This document shows positions 38,396 through 49,173 of a stretch of 64,000 nt of DNA, in pieces. Position numbers and translations under genes: made by a program. The notes below the pieces were generated by a model. The model did not search any database. It had not been told where the DNA came from and was given only the letters and a program-made list of their open reading frames with translations. Source of the stretch: Entamoeba histolytica HM-1:IMSS (lineage: Eukaryota; Evosea; Mastigamoebida; Endamoebidae); assembly GCF_000208925.1 (NCBI RefSeq), contig NW_001914899.1, positions 26,684 through 90,683 of the forward strand, written 5' to 3'. Within the stretch, counting starts at the first letter, position 1; every line of letters begins with the position of its first letter.

Positions 38396-41300
38396 TCAAT
38401 TCCAAATAAACCAATTGTGAATATTCTTTGTTTTCTGTTCAAATGAATAACATAATGATATTAATTGGTCTTGGATTTCCATTGAACATACTGAAAATAT
38501 TGGAGGAATAGAAGAAGAAGAAAGACTTAATGATTGAAGAATATCTTTCATATTCAGAGCATTTTCTTCACTTAGTTCATTCGAACAAGTGCATTGTTTT
38601 AATAAAAAGATGATTATAATGCTTAAAGGAATTTGATTCTTTGTTGTTTCAATAAATGAGTTGAATGAAACAATATATTTTATTGACTCAATAATTATTG
38701 GTGTTAGTTTTATAGCATTTCTTCCTTGAAGTAATTGAACAAAATAAAATATACAACTATCTGTTATACCCCATTTTTGAATCATTTTATTCAATAATAC
38801 TAATGAAGGTCTACTATCAGAATAGAAAGTGTGTGGATTAGAAATTTCTGCTAATATTGTTTCATATACTTTTCTTGATTTAAATGAATTAGGAAGAGAA
38901 TGATAAAATGAAGTAGATTCTGCTAAGGATTCTAATAATAGTATTGTTGCTGTAGATGGATATTCTTCAAGCCTATTCATGAAATTAAACGGATTTAGTG
39001 CAATTTTACATTCATTTCGTTTAAATAAATAGGAACTGACTACCTTCCATAATGGGTTAACTTGTTGAACAACAACCATTATCATTTTAGAATATAATAT
39101 TGCAGTTGGTGCAGATATTTGTTGGTTTGCAGTATCAATTGAATTCCTAAATATAAATAAAAATGCTTGAATGAATGAACGTTGACAAAAACTATAAAAT
39201 GTTGTTTTTATCTTAAGAATATAAAGTGTTTTTTGAAGAATAGAATATCCCATTTTTCTAATATTTTCATCTTCTGCTGCTGTGGCTATCATAGCAAATG
39301 ATAAAAATCCATTGTAAATATATGATCTTGGTTGAAAAATATATTTTTTAAAGACAATGGCTCTGTCTAATGTATGGTATGTTAATGGTAAAAGATAACA
39401 TGGATCATATGGATATTCCTCTTCTGTATCTTGTGTTTGTATTAAGACAGAAAGATCTTCTTCATTACTCTTTCTTGAAAATGGAAAATGACTTAAACTA
39501 TATTCCATATCTTTTTTATTAAAGAATATAGTATTATCAAACATTCTATTGATTGATGTTTTATAATCTAATCCATGTCTTCCTGCAACTAATGGTAATT
39601 TTGGATATAATGGTGAGTATTGAATAATTAAATAAAAAATCATTCTATCTGTATTTGACATTGTTCCATTATAACTCTCATATATCATTTTCATCATATC
39701 AAATGTTGGATTATTCTCTGATTTTTGACCATATAACTTTATTAGTAAAACACTAAAATCATGGGTTATTGGTAATTCCCATTTAGGTTTGAAGGATTTT
39801 TCTTGAATTTTTAATAATACTTCTAACTGAATATCTTTATTTTCTATGACGGTAAGTAATAATGAAACAATACCATAACCATATCTAGTAGATTGAATTG
39901 TATCAATAATCAGGTTAATCCATTCTTCATTTGATAATAATACGTTATAATTGACATATTTTATTATGCAACAACAAATATGAATTAATTCTTTATAATA
40001 TTCATTCTCTTGTAAAGTAAAATTCTTAACTTGTTCAATAATTTGTTTAAAAATAACTTGTGATTTATCCCCGAGAAAAGAACAGTCTTTAGTTATAAGA
40101 GCTACAAGTGTATTAAAAATAGTATGTTTAGTAATATCCAATGATTCTTCAATTGGATAATATATTCTAGTATACTCTTTAATAAAAGACAATGTTGGTT
40201 CTTCACAATGTGCAATATACTCTTTTAATTGATTAAATATTAAAGGATTAATAAAAACTTTTTGTGTATTTAATACAACATGAATTTGTTCTAATGTAAG
40301 AGTAATCCATTCATGTTTATTACTTCTAATAGACTCTTCCAATAGTAAGTTAAGATAAAGTGATGTTTCTTCTTCTTGAATATTTTGATTACATTTACTT
40401 AACACAAAATTAATAGAAAGTGGTGTCTTATTATTAATTGAATAAATCATTAAGTTAACTGGAATTAAAATATCTTTGGAAATATTTTCAAAAGAGTCAA
40501 TTCGTTTGATTGGACAATTATGAAGTACTACTGACTGAACAAATTCTTTTTTATTTTGAGACAAATAAGCAATGATTTGTAATGTTTGCTCTTTTTCTTC
40601 ATTCCAAATTCCTTTCCAATACCATTCAAATAAATATTTATAATTTTTTAATTTTAATAATCCAATTTTTAATTTTTGAATAAATGATTTATTTTCATAT
40701 ACCTTTAAAAGTTGTTCTTGAGAATGTGGAAGTAATTTAATTAAAAGGAGATACGTTTTCATAACACATTTATTAATTTTCATTTTACTTAAATAACTAC
40801 CAAAATATTTATTATAAATTATCTTTTTTATAACTGTTTTTTTTGTGATATTAAATAATGTTTCAATAAGAATATTTGATGGTGTTAAATTTGTATTATT
40901 ACAATAAAGGAATAACTTAGATAATGTAATGTAATAATTTTCAATTGTTAAAAATGGATTAAAGAATGGGATAATTGTTTTAGATATTGTCTCTAATAAT
41001 TCTTTACTCATTTTTTTCTTTGAAGAAAATATAAGTAATAATTCAATAAGATTATTTGCCATTACTTTATAAACATTTGAATCAAATAATTTTCTTGTAT
41101 GATTTAATTGTAATAAAATATTTGTGACATGTGAATCAATTACATCGCTTTCAATAGAAAATTCACGATATTCTATTTGACTAATTAATTCTTTAATTTC
41201 TTCTTTTAAATGATATATAACATCACCATCATCTATTTGTTTAACTTGATATTTGTCTCTTAAATATTGTTTTACTTCTTCATCAAATATCATTTCATGT

Positions 41301-43318
41301 CTTAATCTAAAACAACATAATAATAATTGAATTCTCTGAAATCCTTTACTTTCTTTCATTAATGAGATTAGTGTATTTTTACGATCAACAGGCATTTCTG
41401 TTTCTTCATCATTAAGAAGGGTTTGATAATATATAACCATACATTTTTCTTCATTAGTTTTACCAATACCAATTTGATGACCTAACAATATAAAATGGAA
41501 TAAAGCAGGAAGATCATATTGAGCTGGCATTTTTTTATAACAATTTCTTGAATCAACAACTGATTTTAATGTTTTTGAATGAGTTGCTTTACTAAATTTT
41601 AATATAGAACTAATGTCATTTCCTAAATTTGATCTAAAGATAAAACTTTCATATGGAGAATACTTGAAAATTATCTGATCAAGAATTTTATTATATTCAT
41701 CTCTAAGTAAAGGAAAGTCTTTGATTAATTCATTTACTCTTAATGAAATAGGAATAATCATTGCAGGAAATTGTTTTTTCGAAATAGAACTTGAAGTAAT
41801 ATTACTAATCCAGTTAATAGATTCTCCAAGTTCAGCAGCAAAATGCAATCCTCTATAAAGAACCAACTCATTACTTGATTCTAATGAACGTAAAACTACT
41901 TGTTCCATTCTTAAAGTTGAATGATGAAATACAGTTGGACTTACTCTGTGAAGAATTTCTAATGTTTGTAAACATTTTATAAAAGCAAAGTTTGAAGATT
42001 GAGAAGTAGCAAGAGCATAGATTGAATGTGCATCCGGAAATTCTTGACAAATACTATCCATTAATATTTGGTCAGCATGAGTAGATTGTGCATAAACCTC
42101 AGTTCTTGAAGCCATAGCAAATAAAATTAAAGCAGCTTGATATTTAAACAATTTATTAAATGAAGCAAGTTTAGAAATAGCAGTTTTAGGAATAAAGATT
42201 AAACACCCTTTAATAAAATCATAAGAAGAAATATTAAGAGTATTAACAGGTAATTTCATAGTATTTAACATTTCTAATAAAAAAGAAGTTTGAATATAAG
42301 TAGGTAAATCATTAGTAAAATTGAATCCAAAATTTTTACTACTTAAATACATTTGAGCAACAATTGCAGGTTGATTTTTAAAGATAGATATCATTAATTT
42401 TCTTGTTTCTTTATGGTACATATAAAAATTTTCCATTCCATTTACAAGAGTATTATAATGTATTGGTTTATTTGTAGGAATTAAAGGAGTAATATATCCA
42501 GGAATAGTATAAATCATATATAAAAATTCTTTAAGTAAAGGAATAGGTTGAGGCTCAATAAACATATTATAGAGTGTTGTTAAAATATTTTTCTTAAAAA
42601 AGAATGAGAATTGTTTATCTTTTAAATATGGTGATTTTAACATTTTAATTAATGCTTGAAGTAATTTTGTTTGAATATCTTCTGTATCATTTATTGCATC
42701 TAAAATGAATAATGATAATGGATTTGCTGTTGTTAAATAATCATTTAAATATGTTAATGCAAATTTAGAATTACATCCATCTGATAAAACATCAATAAAT
42801 TCAACAATTACTTCTCTAAAATCTGATATTTCTCTTTTAGAAGCAACATTAAAAATATCTTTCCAAATTGGATAAGTAATACCAACTTTTGCATAAACGA
42901 ATTTAAACATTTTAATATCTTTTCTTAATAAAAAAATTATTAGTCTAAGACATGCTATTCTTGAATGAAGACGTGAACTACTTAACCATTTCATAAAATT
43001 TGTTAATAATTCTCCAAATAAATATGACACCGTTGTTTGTAATACTTCTTTCTCTTCTTCTAAATTCATTGAAAAAATTTCTATTAAAACATTTATTGCT
43101 TTCTCTTGAATAAATCCAGGTGTTCCATTTGCATTCATTTTGAACGTATCTACTAATTCATTACATCGTGGTGAATGTTTTAAATAATATCGAATCATTG
43201 AACCATCATTTTCATGATTTTTATATTTTTGTATATATTCAATTAACTCGTCTAATGCAGAGTTAACAATAGAACTGTCTTCATTTAATAATCGTGCAAA
43301 GACAAGTTGGTTTTGCAT
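38396..43318 (-). CDS. URB1: URB1 (Npa1)-like nucleolar pre-ribosome protein
   Basis: 1640 residues, all-helical, without signal peptide or membrane segment. The N-terminal part (about 60-210: NGTPGFIQEKAINVLIEIF, KWLSSSRLHSRIACLRLIIF, YPIWKDIFNVASKREISDFR) follows the Npa1/URB1 N-terminal domain pattern of helical repeats. The C-terminal part (about 1300-1500: YIYNGFLSFAMIATAAEDEN, MGYSILQKTLYIL, ATILLLESLAESTSFYH) matches the URB1 C-terminal domain. URB1 acts early in 60S assembly with Dbp6 and Npa2, placing snoRNPs on pre-rRNA. The assignment rests on overall length, domain position and these segments, not on a catalytic signature. A generic HEAT/ARM scaffold is the alternative. The ORF is uninterrupted and begins at an ATG 436 bases from the divergent NC2-alpha gene. 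Confidence 0.68.
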   Translation of the reverse strand: MQNQLVFARLLNEDSSIVNSALDELIEYIQKYKNHENDGSMIRYYLKHSPRCNELVDTFKMNANGTPGFIQEKAINVLIEIFSMNLEEEKEVLQTTVSYLFGELLTNFMKWLSSSRLHSRIACLRLIIFLLRKDIKMFKFVYAKVGITYPIWKDIFNVASKREISDFREVIVEFIDVLSDGCNSKFALTYLNDYLTTANPLSLFILDAINDTEDIQTKLLQALIKMLKSPYLKDKQFSFFFKKNILTTLYNMFIEPQPIPLLKEFLYMIYTIPGYITPLIPTNKPIHYNTLVNGMENFYMYHKETRKLMISIFKNQPAIVAQMYLSSKNFGFNFTNDLPTYIQTSFLLEMLNTMKLPVNTLNISSYDFIKGCLIFIPKTAISKLASFNKLFKYQAALILFAMASRTEVYAQSTHADQILMDSICQEFPDAHSIYALATSQSSNFAFIKCLQTLEILHRVSPTVFHHSTLRMEQVVLRSLESSNELVLYRGLHFAAELGESINWISNITSSSISKKQFPAMIIPISLRVNELIKDFPLLRDEYNKILDQIIFKYSPYESFIFRSNLGNDISSILKFSKATHSKTLKSVVDSRNCYKKMPAQYDLPALFHFILLGHQIGIGKTNEEKCMVIYYQTLLNDEETEMPVDRKNTLISLMKESKGFQRIQLLLCCFRLRHEMIFDEEVKQYLRDKYQVKQIDDGDVIYHLKEEIKELISQIEYREFSIESDVIDSHVTNILLQLNHTRKLFDSNVYKVMANNLIELLLIFSSKKKMSKELLETISKTIIPFFNPFLTIENYYITLSKLFLYCNNTNLTPSNILIETLFNITKKTVIKKIIYNKYFGSYLSKMKINKCVMKTYLLLIKLLPHSQEQLLKVYENKSFIQKLKIGLLKLKNYKYLFEWYWKGIWNEEKEQTLQIIAYLSQNKKEFVQSVVLHNCPIKRIDSFENISKDILIPVNLMIYSINNKTPLSINFVLSKCNQNIQEEETSLYLNLLLEESIRSNKHEWITLTLEQIHVVLNTQKVFINPLIFNQLKEYIAHCEEPTLSFIKEYTRIYYPIEESLDITKHTIFNTLVALITKDCSFLGDKSQVIFKQIIEQVKNFTLQENEYYKELIHICCCIIKYVNYNVLLSNEEWINLIIDTIQSTRYGYGIVSLLLTVIENKDIQLEVLLKIQEKSFKPKWELPITHDFSVLLIKLYGQKSENNPTFDMMKMIYESYNGTMSNTDRMIFYLIIQYSPLYPKLPLVAGRHGLDYKTSINRMFDNTIFFNKKDMEYSLSHFPFSRKSNEEDLSVLIQTQDTEEEYPYDPCYLLPLTYHTLDRAIVFKKYIFQPRSYIYNGFLSFAMIATAAEDENIRKMGYSILQKTLYILKIKTTFYSFCQRSFIQAFLFIFRNSIDTANQQISAPTAILYSKMIMVVVQQVNPLWKVVSSYLFKRNECKIALNPFNFMNRLEEYPSTATILLLESLAESTSFYHSLPNSFKSRKVYETILAEISNPHTFYSDSRPSLVLLNKMIQKWGITDSCIFYFVQLLQGRNAIKLTPIIIESIKYIVSFNSFIETTKNQIPLSIIIIFLLKQCTCSNELSEENALNMKDILQSLSLSSSSIPPIFSVCSMEIQDQLISLCYSFEQKTKNIHNWFIWN

Positions 43319-43754
43319 GAATGTCTGTGATTTGCTTTTTGTGTTTTTTCTTTTTTTAATACCAAATTTTTAGAATTTAAAATTTATATTCTCACAACCC
43401 TTTTTTGTTATTTAATTTTTTATTTTCTTTCGACATTCTTTCATTATTTTTGATTTACTTTCAAATAAAGTAATAAATCTCTATTTTTGATTAACTTTAT
43501 TGTATTATAGTAAAACTATTTCTTAAACTAGAAAATAAAAAAATAAAAATCATCTAATAATAAAGAACTATTAAAATATTTTAATAAAATTAATAGTATA
43601 TTTAGTTATTTAACTAGTTAAAAATAAATAATAAAAATATAAAAAAGTAAAGAAAAAAATATAATACAACCAAAACCAATTTAAAGGGAGGACAAGGGCC
43701 CTAAAAGAGCACTATTAGATTATTTAAAAAGGATAGAATGAGATTAAATCTTCG
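43319..43754. promoter_or_regulatory. Divergent promoter region of URB1-like and NC2-alpha genes
   Basis: 436 bases between divergent starts. TATTTAAA at 43721-43728 lies 27-34 bases before the NC2-alpha ATG, the expected spacing for an Entamoeba TATA-like element. Just upstream, 43686-43710 is a G/C-rich patch with the palindrome AGGGCCCT at 43695-43702, unusual in this A/T-rich background. Confidence 0.55.
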
Positions 43755-44114
43755 ATGAAAAGAAATACTGCTACATTATTACCTGCTGCTCGAGTTAAAC
43801 GTATTATGCAAGAAGATGAAGATGTTGGAAAAATGTCAGGGAATGTACCGATGGTTATTGCCCGTGCAACTGAATTGTTTTTAGTAGATCTTATTAAAAA
43901 AACAAATACTGTTGCGGAAGAAAAGAAGTCGAAAAGTGTTAATTTATCACACTTACATGAGTGTGTAAAAAATACTCCTGTTTTTGATTTTTTAATAGAA
44001 TTGATTGAGGCTAAAATGGCTGAAAATCCACCAGAAGAACGTAAACGTTCAAAAAAAGATTCAGGTGATGAGGGGATTACCTCATCAAAGAAACGAAAAC
44101 TGGAAGAAGATTAA
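43755..44114 (+). CDS. DRAP1: NC2-alpha (DRAP1) histone-fold transcription cofactor
   Basis: 119 residues. The histone fold at about 8-92 reads LLPAARVKRIMQEDEDVGKM, then NVPMVIARATELFLVDLIKK, then VNLSHLHECVKNTPVFDFL. This is the H2A/CBF-C-like pattern of the DRAP1/NC2-alpha family ([FL]PPARIKKIMQxDEEIGK, VPxxISRALELFLxxLLKK). NC2-alpha pairs with NC2-beta (DR1), binds TBP on promoter DNA and blocks TFIIA and TFIIB. The C-terminal 25 residues are Lys/Arg-rich with a likely nuclear localisation signal (KKRKL). CHRAC15/DPB3-like and NF-YC proteins share the fold, but the QEDEDVGKM loop fits NC2-alpha better. Confidence 0.82.
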   Translation: MKRNTATLLPAARVKRIMQEDEDVGKMSGNVPMVIARATELFLVDLIKKTNTVAEEKKSKSVNLSHLHECVKNTPVFDFLIELIEAKMAENPPEERKRSKKDSGDEGITSSKKRKLEED

Positions 44115-45093
44115 TAAAGTCTACAAATTAAAATTTAATGTATTTTTCTTCGTATTTTGTTTTTATTTTATTCTTAAAAATTGTGATGATAATTCTTATT
44201 TTCTGTTAATTTCTTTAATGAAATGATATTTAATAAAAATTTGAATAAGTCAATTCTGTGGGTATAGAACAAAAGTAATATGATTCAAACAATTATTTAA
44301 CTATAATAGAAAATAACTCATTTTTGTTTTGTCATTACCAAGTGAAATTTACTCACTTCAATGAATATTAATATAAATTATTATAAACATTTCAATGAAT
44401 ATAAAACAAATGATTAACAAAATAAAGATATTGTTGAACCAAATTATGTAATCCTATAACTACTCATTAAATACTTCAAATAAAAATATATTAACAACAA
44501 GAATTTTATATCAATGAGAAGAAAAATTCTTTCTAGTATCAAATTATCATTCTGAAAATCAAGTTACCAAGGAAAAATAGTCATGTTTACCCAAAGAAGG
44601 ATTAATTCAGAGAATTGTTATTTGTTTTTGAATAGAAAAAGTAAAAAAAAAAAACATAAATGAAACAAATGTTATTTATTTGTTGTAAGTTGAGAGTAAT
44701 GAAATTAATTTTAATTGAAAAATTACATTCAGTGTATAGAAAGTATTTTTGTTGTATTGAATATCAATATACTTTTAAGACTCTTTCATTTAATAATGTC
44801 TAGGCTATTCTCTTCAATAAATAATACATTACCTAAGACATCTTTAAGACATTACTTATATAAGTATTAAGCAACTTATTTCATTAAACAAAGTATTTCA
44901 GATAAACCCACTTATGATATGATTAACAAAGTCTATTTCCTTAATAATACAAAACTCTTGTTTCTGATAATTAGAGTAACTAACAAATTATATTTGTAAT
45001 AATAATAGTTTTTTTTCTTTGTATAAAGGCAAATGATTAAAAAGAATTAATTTATGTAAAAAGAAACTACAAGATTTATATATTAGTAAATGT
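44115..45093. other. Intergenic region
   Basis: About 980 bases of A/T-rich spacer between the 3' ends of convergent genes. No RNA gene or repeat was recognised. Confidence 0.6.
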
Positions 45094-45738
45094 TTAATAT
45101 TTGGCAAAAAGAATTTGATATTCATCATTAACACTAATCATATAATTAATGTCATAATCTTTTTCTTCAGGCCGCCCCCGAGTTTCAATATTTCTTTTTT
45201 GTTGAAGAGGATCACTGCAATAGAGGAAGAAAATACAACTTTGCTTCCTTTTCAAAGCAATAGAAACTTGACCCTTTACTAATTCAAAAACACCTTGAAT
45301 AGAATATTTACAACTATCAACTCTAGTAAAATGACAATCATCAAATCGAGGAATGTTATATAAGTCATATAACTTTTCTACTCGGGCTTTTAAATCCTCA
45401 AATTCAAACTCACTTATCTTACCATTTCTATAAGATGCAGCTGCAAAAATGTTAATAGAATCTGCTGGACTTCTCTCCATAATTACATATTTTTTATTTT
45501 GTGCCTGTTCCATTTGTTGTCTATAACAATCTATAATACTTAATTGAAATTCATACACTGATCCATTACCTTTGAGTGTATCTTCTAATTGTTTTTTAGC
45601 TTCAACTGGTTTATAGTCAACATATTCCTTTACAAATATACTTTCTCCTTTTGGTAAACTTCTTTTTAATCTTCTAATTAAAGTAGACTTTCCAACTCCA
45701 ACACCTCCAGTGGCAATGATAAATTGTTGGTATTTCAT
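45094..45738 (-). CDS. Deoxyribonucleoside kinase (dNK/dGK/dCK family)
   Basis: 214 residues. A P-loop GGVGVGKST (residues 11-19, Lys17) starts the protein. ERSPAD at 88-93 matches the ERS motif that positions the substrate and the catalytic base region, and RGRPEEKD near 187-194 fits the Arg-rich LID that closes on phosphate. Order and spacing match the small cytosolic deoxynucleoside kinases, about 210-260 residues, which phosphorylate salvaged deoxynucleosides with ATP. No targeting peptide is present. This is a meaningful gene here because the E. histolytica genome is reported to lack ribonucleotide reductase, so dNTPs must come from salvage. Whether it prefers purines or pyrimidines cannot be told. 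Transfer from bacteria or a DNA virus is possible but not shown by composition. Confidence 0.82.
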   Translation of the reverse strand: MKYQQFIIATGGVGVGKSTLIRRLKRSLPKGESIFVKEYVDYKPVEAKKQLEDTLKGNGSVYEFQLSIIDCYRQQMEQAQNKKYVIMERSPADSINIFAAASYRNGKISEFEFEDLKARVEKLYDLYNIPRFDDCHFTRVDSCKYSIQGVFELVKGQVSIALKRKQSCIFFLYCSDPLQQKRNIETRGRPEEKDYDINYMISVNDEYQILFAKY

Positions 45739-45988
45739 AATACCGTTATTTGATGTATCTTAATCCAGTTTCTTCTTTAAATATCTCCTTCGTTTCTTTT
45801 TTTTTTGGGTTAAAGTTAATAAACCTTAATTTTCCTTTATTTTTTCTTTATTTTTAGAACAAAAACGAGGGCATCATATTTTTTACTTCTTTTTTATAAC
45901 CAATTTAGGAGAAAAGGATGAAAAAAGTATCGTTTTGTTTCGTTACTAAGAAAATGAAATATAAAACATAATTAAAAATCAAAGAAAA

Positions 45989-48900
45989 TTAGTTGATAGA
46001 ACTGAGATTTCCCTTTAAGTCGCTCAAGGCTTTATTCAAAATGTCATTAAAGTGAGACTCATTCACTCCATCTTCAATTAGTTTAAATTTTTCTAATACT
46101 AATTGTTTTTGTTGTTCTGTTTTTTGAGAATTAAATAAAGCAGTTTTATATTCAGTAAAGAAGACAGGGAAATGTTTTATAAGTTGAACCAAACAATTTA
46201 CTCCTCTTAACTGATTTGACCCTTCTGTAAATAGCATTGTTTCCATAGAGGCTTTCATCATTTCTTTGAAATAACTTTGACTCTTTCCAATTTGAGACTC
46301 AAATGAAGCAAAGTTTTCTGTTTCTCGTGTTTGAACTGAGTCATAAGTATCAAAAATCTGAGATACAATCTTCATAGATGAACGAATGATATTTGGATCA
46401 GTAGATTGTAATCCATTAATCAATATCATCAATAATTTTTGGAATGTGTTTACATCAGAAGAAAAGATAAATCTATATAATACACTAAACATTCCTTGTA
46501 GTGTAGTAAAGACAACTACTCTAAACTTTGATTCTTGGAAAATTTTATCTAATGGAATTGCAAATAAAGTTAACATGATACATTGCATTAAAGAAGGTAA
46601 AGCAGGGTCATTATAATAAATTAATACTCCATATGGAATAAAATTACCAGTCAAGAAATTATTAAATATAGTGAATATTCTTGGAATAGAATTATCAAAT
46701 AATTTTTCTGGTAATAATGGTAATAATGGTATAATAATCTTAATAGTACTAACTATTGCTCTGAATAATAAAATAGCGTTAGGAGATGAATTAGAAAAGT
46801 TGATTCGATTATATGTTGAATTAGTAAATTGAACTAAAAATTTGAGAGTATTATATAACAATAATGGACATTGTCTTGTTGTAACTTGATTAAAGAATAA
46901 TGAACCATTAGCATCCACTCCAGCAAATAATACATTTTCATAATAATCAAAGAAGAACCATTCAAAGAATTTAATATACTGTGATGCAGTAGTTGCAACA
47001 GTTAATAATCCTTGTAAGTCAATTAGAATAGATAATAACATATCAACATTACTTACTAAATCATTATTAAATGTACCTGATTGAATACTTGTTATAAGGA
47101 ATTTCAATTTTGTATCAAATGGTCTCATAAATTGCATAAAGTCACAACTCTCATCTTGGAATAATATTTTACCAAGAATACTATAATATTTTCTTCTTAA
47201 CTTAACTAATTCTTCATTAGTTGTTGATTGAGATAAGAAATCAAAATACCTATTAGCATGGTTTTGCATTAATTGTTGTGTAAAAGGTAATGATGCAATA
47301 AATTTACTTTGTGAACAAGAAGAAACAAAAAGTAAGAATGTGTCTAATGTTTTATCAATAAGTGATGTATTTCTTGGGAATGAAGTTAGATTAAATGAAA
47401 TTTTTTGCATAATTTTACCAACTATATCTTCAATTTTATCTATCCCTAATACTTCTCTTAAAGGTTGAATTGTATCAGTTCGATATTGTGATGCAGAAAT
47501 ATATAAATTCTTAAAATTACCAAAGAATTTCATATATTCAAATTCTACTTTTACTTCAATTGATTTTTGATTTGTTTTGTTTACATAATTTATAATTGAA
47601 TCAGTTAAATTCATACATCTGAAAATTTTACCAACTAATGCAGCTTGAATTTGTTCATTATCATTTCCATTACTATATGTTCTATTTAACATTGCATTCA
47701 TTACAGTTAATAACCAACACATTTGTGTTTCTAATTTTTTTCTCAATGGAGAATTATAATCAGTAGCATTAGATATTTGTGATAAAGTATTTATAATAAC
47801 TTCTATACGTTCTGTTAAAAATCCAGCCATTTCTTTATATTGTGCTTTTGCTAATGAACTTAATGTTTCCATATAATCTTGTAATTTAAATTCTTCTTCA
47901 TCAATAACAGTGTCATCATCAGAATAATCCATTACTTCAAAAAATTGTAAGACTGAATTAACTAATGCTTGAGATAAACATAATGCCGTTTGATTTAATA
48001 ATGTTTCAGTTTGTGTATCTCCATTAAGTTGAGTTGAAGTAATAACTTTATTCCAAAAAGAAAGTAAATAAAGAACAGCATTTTTATTATCTGACCAATT
48101 ATTAAAAGTGTTAATAGTAAATTGAGAAAAACAATTGATATGTTGTGTTGTAATAATTTGATGAATAGGATGATTAGTTTTTAATCTATCTAAGAATCTA
48201 CAAAAAACAAATCGAGTCTCTGAATTATCTAAACCATATCCACTTTGTACAATTTTTGATGCACCATCAATTAAACAATGTTGTAATCCTGATCCATCAG
48301 CTTGCCTTGCCCATAATGATTTTCTAATCAAAGAGATATATCCTATAGTATCAAGTATAATTGTAGTTAATGGTGGTTTACAATTGAAATATACATTAAA
48401 TAGTTGTTGAACAAAAGTAATATCTTCAAAAAAGTTCTTCCAGTCATTTGGTATTTGAACGGTATAAATATCTTCTGTTGTTTCATCCATATTCGTTCCA
48501 AGGAAATTATATTTAAGACATGAAAGCATTAATTTCATTGTTGATAACATTAACTGTTCAATATTTGATGGTCTTTTTTGTAATAGTAAATTAAATACTT
48601 CTAAACTTAATGAAAAAATATCTTTAAGACAATTGTCTTTATAATTAATAGTAGCTTTACGATTAGTACAGTTTTGTGTGTTAGACATATTATCAGTTAG
48701 TTCAACTAATAAAGTAAAGACAAATGGTATTGAACTTGGATCTTTTAATGCATTATCTTTTAATCCATTAATAAAAGTTTTATTTTGTGGGTCATCAAAC
48801 CATGTGGCTTTAAGAAGGTCAACAAAGGTTTTGATTGCAATATTAATTGTTTGTGAACTTAATGAACCAATTCTTTTAGATAAAAATTCATAAATGAATT

Positions 48901-49173
48901 GTTTAATTTGAAGTTTTTGTTCCATTGTAGTAGAAATTGTATCAGCCATTTTTTTAAATGATTTTAACGCATGAATCTATTTGTGACTTTTATCCTATCA
49001 TACACCCTCGTTAGATAAAAAAAATTACAAACTTGTGCATATATATTATTACTTTCAACTAATATTTGTTGAGACTGTGTTGGACTGAAATCTATTATTT
49101 GGTTTGTTTGTGCTGAATACATTTGGGTTGCAAGTTGTTCAAGTTGTTGAAGATTCATTGTATTAATACTCAT
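45989..49173 (-). CDS. Exportin-7-like nuclear transport receptor (exons 49173-49033 and 48976-45989)
   Basis: A short first exon (MSINTMNLQQLEQLATQMYS) joins the main frame through a 56-nt intron: donor GTTTGT at 49032, acceptor AATAG ending at 48977, phase 0. Splicing adds IHALKSFKK in front of the internal Met at 48949 and completes the importin-beta N-terminal (IBN) helix pair. The full protein is 1042 residues. The motif IKQFIYEFLSKR followed by IKTFVDLLKATWFDDP matches the exportin-7/RanBP16 segment IRNYVLNYLATR...LYARITKLGWFD, and the length is close to XPO7 (about 1090). The rest is HEAT-like helical repeats. Exportin 7 binds Ran-GTP and carries folded proteins out of the nucleus. Exportin 4 or another karyopherin is the alternative. 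No short ATG-only start at 48949 should be used. Confidence 0.76.

Noticed and set aside
48949..48951. Start of the exportin at the internal ATG
   Set aside because: A perfect intron joins an upstream exon that completes the karyopherin N-terminal helix, so the internal Met is not the start.
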